Source: Botryococcus braunii (Eukaryota; Chlorophyta; Trebouxiophyceae). Taken from it: a stretch of DNA of 55,000 nt. Below, in pieces: positions 52,959 through 55,000 of this stretch (its first letter is position 1; the number at the start of each line of letters is the position of its first letter). A model generated the notes under the pieces. That model was given only the letters and a program-made list of their open reading frames with translations, made no database searches and was not told the origin of the DNA. The stretch lies in assembly GCA_002005505.1 (NCBI GenBank), contig KV908487.1, positions 37,501-92,500 of the forward strand, given 5' to 3'. The position numbers and the translations under genes were made by a program.

Positions 52959-54141
52959 ATGGCAGGCAACTTGCTTTCGACGTCACCCACAACAGTCCTA
53001 CTCATAGGCTTGTGCTTGCCGACGGCTCTCATGGCAGTACAGCATGCTTCCTTAGGCACACAGGCCTCGGCAGAAGCCCGCCCCATTTTCCCCGAAGCCA
53101 GCCCCATTCCCATAACCCTCCCCAGTGCACCAGACGCCCACACATTTGCATCCCATCCAGCGCTTCCCACGCCCTCCAGCACGGAACGCGAGGTCCAGGA
53201 ACTGTCAGTCGAGCCTGTCCTCTCTGCTCCAAAGCTGGAGGTGGTACCGGTACCCAGGGACCCCTCACCGCTCACTGGAGAGCACCCCCTATCAGTTCCC
53301 AATCCACGTTATGAGGCCATCCCCGACATCGTGCTTGCTCACAACCACTCTGCAGCCAAGTTTGCGACTTGTAGCGGTAATACTCAGTTTATTGTAAGTT
53401 CCCTCACCCCGGGTACCGGGTGGCCCGTCTGTTCGATATACATGTACCGCGATAGAGCCGGCGCATCCTACGAGTTGTACACCGGGTTCTTTGTGGGCTC
53501 CACCTATGTGGCCACGACTGGGGCAGCTGTGGCAGAAGGGAATTCCGGGAAGTACAACATTTTTGCGGTACGGGGACGCTTCGGGGTGGTGTGTTGCAAA
53601 CCCCCCCCCCCCCAGGGAGGCCCAGACAGCTGCCCAGACGGCTGGAGCTCCGACATCACTCGTGTTGTCACCACGATAGGCTGGATGAACAAGGGCCAGA
53701 TCTCCAACGCCGGGGCCGTGCTGAAAGTTACGGTCGGGACAGTCAAGCCGGTCCTCAGGAATTACAGGCAGTCAGATCTCTCCTGCCCCACCGAACCCCT
53801 TTTTTTTAAATGCGTTTATTACAGGGGCGACTGACTTGGGAGCGTGCCCTAAGTTTGGCTCGAGGTTCGACGGTAAAATTGTGTCTTGGCGCGACCGCGT
53901 AAGCGCGTGCACCACCGACCCGACCAAGACGTCCTGGACATTCTCAGACTTTGATACCTGCCCCGGATTCCTTGGGGCTTCAGTGTGGTCTACTGTCCAA
54001 GGAGCTTACATTGCGGTTATGACCTCCTCCGACCTGGTCTGCTCGGCTGCGGGCACGTCGAACGCAGGGTTGTCTGCCATCTCAAATGGGAACACTGCTT
54101 GGGGCTTTGCGGTTTCCAAGATGATTGCCGCCCTCGGTTGA
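52959..54141 (+). CDS. Secreted trypsin-fold-like protein, likely pseudo-protease (frame break at T8)
   Basis: ATG 52959 begins a hydrophobic signal-like segment (TTVLLIGLCLPTALMAV). A Pro/Ser-rich region (to about residue 110) follows, then a chymotrypsin-like core. YTGFFVGSTYVATTGAAV aligns with the GTGFLVG...VATAGHCV strand but lacks His. NAGAVLKV replaces the D-x-A/G-x-x-K strand. DTCPGFLGASVW aligns with the PGNSGSPVW nucleophile loop but lacks the Ser. All three catalytic positions therefore appear lost, while paired Cys residues remain. The first frame stops at 53834. The fold continues in another frame (ITGATDLGACPKFG onward) to 54141, and the shift falls at T8 (53800-53807). A true frameshift, an intron ending TTATTACAG, or a base-call error would all explain it. 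A C13 run at 53601 is a second risk. Confidence 0.6.
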
Positions 54142-55000
54142 GACTAGTCACATGGGCAGGATTCCAGGGGACCGCACTTCCCCGACACAACACGGGCGGA
54201 TGTTGTCATTGGACTGCACTTAGGGCAAGTTCCCAGCATGTCGACACGTGCTGTCGCCACTGGCATTGGGCTGAGAAGTGAATCGTTTGCACTTCATGTC
54301 AGTGGGTAACGTGGGGATATGCACGTGCATTGTGTGTGGGGCAGGTTCTTCATGTTTCATTTCCAGCATGTGCCGTTGAAGCACACAGATAACCCTTTTT
54401 TACGCGTCGAGGTTGCAGTTTTGACATTTATATGTTGACATTTATATAATAGAGTGAAGCCTTTCCATTTGACATAGCCTTTTGACTTTATGACATATGG
54501 TTGCAGTTTGGAGCTTTAAGGGATGCGCGATACAAGTTATTGAGACGTGCGTGTACTTCACACTTCATCTGTAAGTTATGGTTTGGCGGTGATGCATATG
54601 ATCTTACCCTTTACGCCCCCCCCCCCCACGTGCACACAGAGAATGCACAGAAGGGAACAACCGATACTCCTTCACCGAACCCTCATTTACATGTTACTTG
54701 TTGCAATGAAAGGGTGTAGAGCATGGGCGGGGGGGATGAGGTTGAAGTGGTCCAATCATGGGCTGCGATATATACAGCACGCATCTGGTAACTTGAATAA
54801 ACACCTGGTACACTGGATACCGGCATTGCCTTTGCAGGCCCAAAACCTTCTAAAACCACACCTTCTAGAAGCAGAGGACGAGAGACCGTGGAGTGGAAGG
54901 AAGACTCCACGCACGGTCTGGTTTTGCAAAAAGTTATTGGACGATTAGACGCTATTTACTTGGCTTATTTGGCATAATAATTATCTACTGCCCGTCTCTC
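54142..55000. other. No gene seen
   Basis: 3' flank of the protease-like gene. It has a short tandem TTGACATTTATA duplication near 54420-54445 and a C-run at 54617. No supported coding or RNA feature. Confidence 0.4.

Overview
This window looks like nuclear DNA of a eukaryote. It has spliceosomal-type introns, long GT/GA/CT microsatellites, and retrotransposons of three classes: Ty1/copia and Ty3/gypsy LTR elements, a DIRS/tyrosine-recombinase element, and non-LTR elements with a restriction-like endonuclease. There are no bacterial operons, rRNA genes or tRNA genes that I can see. I lean towards a green alga. The DIRS element has split direct repeats and an inverted recombinase gene, as I recall for Volvox Kangaroo, and the one well-supported host gene joins a bulb-type lectin to a CBM49-like domain. 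The species cannot be proven from the sequence.

Layout. 1-5.5 kb: mostly non-coding, with short degenerate repeats and one possible exon at 1.03-1.22 kb. 5.76-12.48 kb (minus): a seven-exon gene I assembled by splice sites. Every exon is a multiple of three and every junction is phase 0. It encodes a bulb-type (mannose-binding-like) lectin, a Pro/Glu-rich linker with recurring P-T-D...I-A-E-Q motifs, and a C-terminal CBM49-like domain. Its introns are full of microsatellites. 14.1-21.6 kb: an array of compound GA/GT microsatellite units, split by a decayed Ty3/gypsy element on the minus strand (LTRs 14977-15428 and 20707-21156). 21.6-24 kb: more microsatellite and unassigned DNA.

24.08-27.43 kb (minus): a nearly complete R2/Utopia-type non-LTR element (zinc finger, RT, CCHC, restriction-like endonuclease). 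28.3-38.8 kb (minus): a second family member, split by a Ty1/copia element (29318-36457) with a 5-bp target duplication AGTAG. The two copia LTRs look identical, and its 1800-aa polyprotein is open. Just upstream of the polyprotein, and overlapping its start by ATGA, is a 90-codon ORF whose N-terminus carries the histone H3 tail string RTKQTARK. I regard this as the most interesting object in the window.

39.4-47.62 kb: a DIRS/Kangaroo-like element with split direct repeats. Gag, RT, RNase H and a methyltransferase-like tail lie on the minus strand. An intron-containing tyrosine recombinase lies on the plus strand and meets them tail to tail. 49.66-51.9 kb (plus): a third non-LTR copy with the RT core deleted, preceded by four tandem repeats of about 147 bp. 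52.96-54.14 kb (plus): a secreted, trypsin-fold-like protein that seems to lack the whole catalytic triad; its reading frame breaks at a T8 run.

Most genes here belong to mobile elements nested in or next to each other. Several frameshifts sit in homopolymers, so some breaks could be assembly errors.
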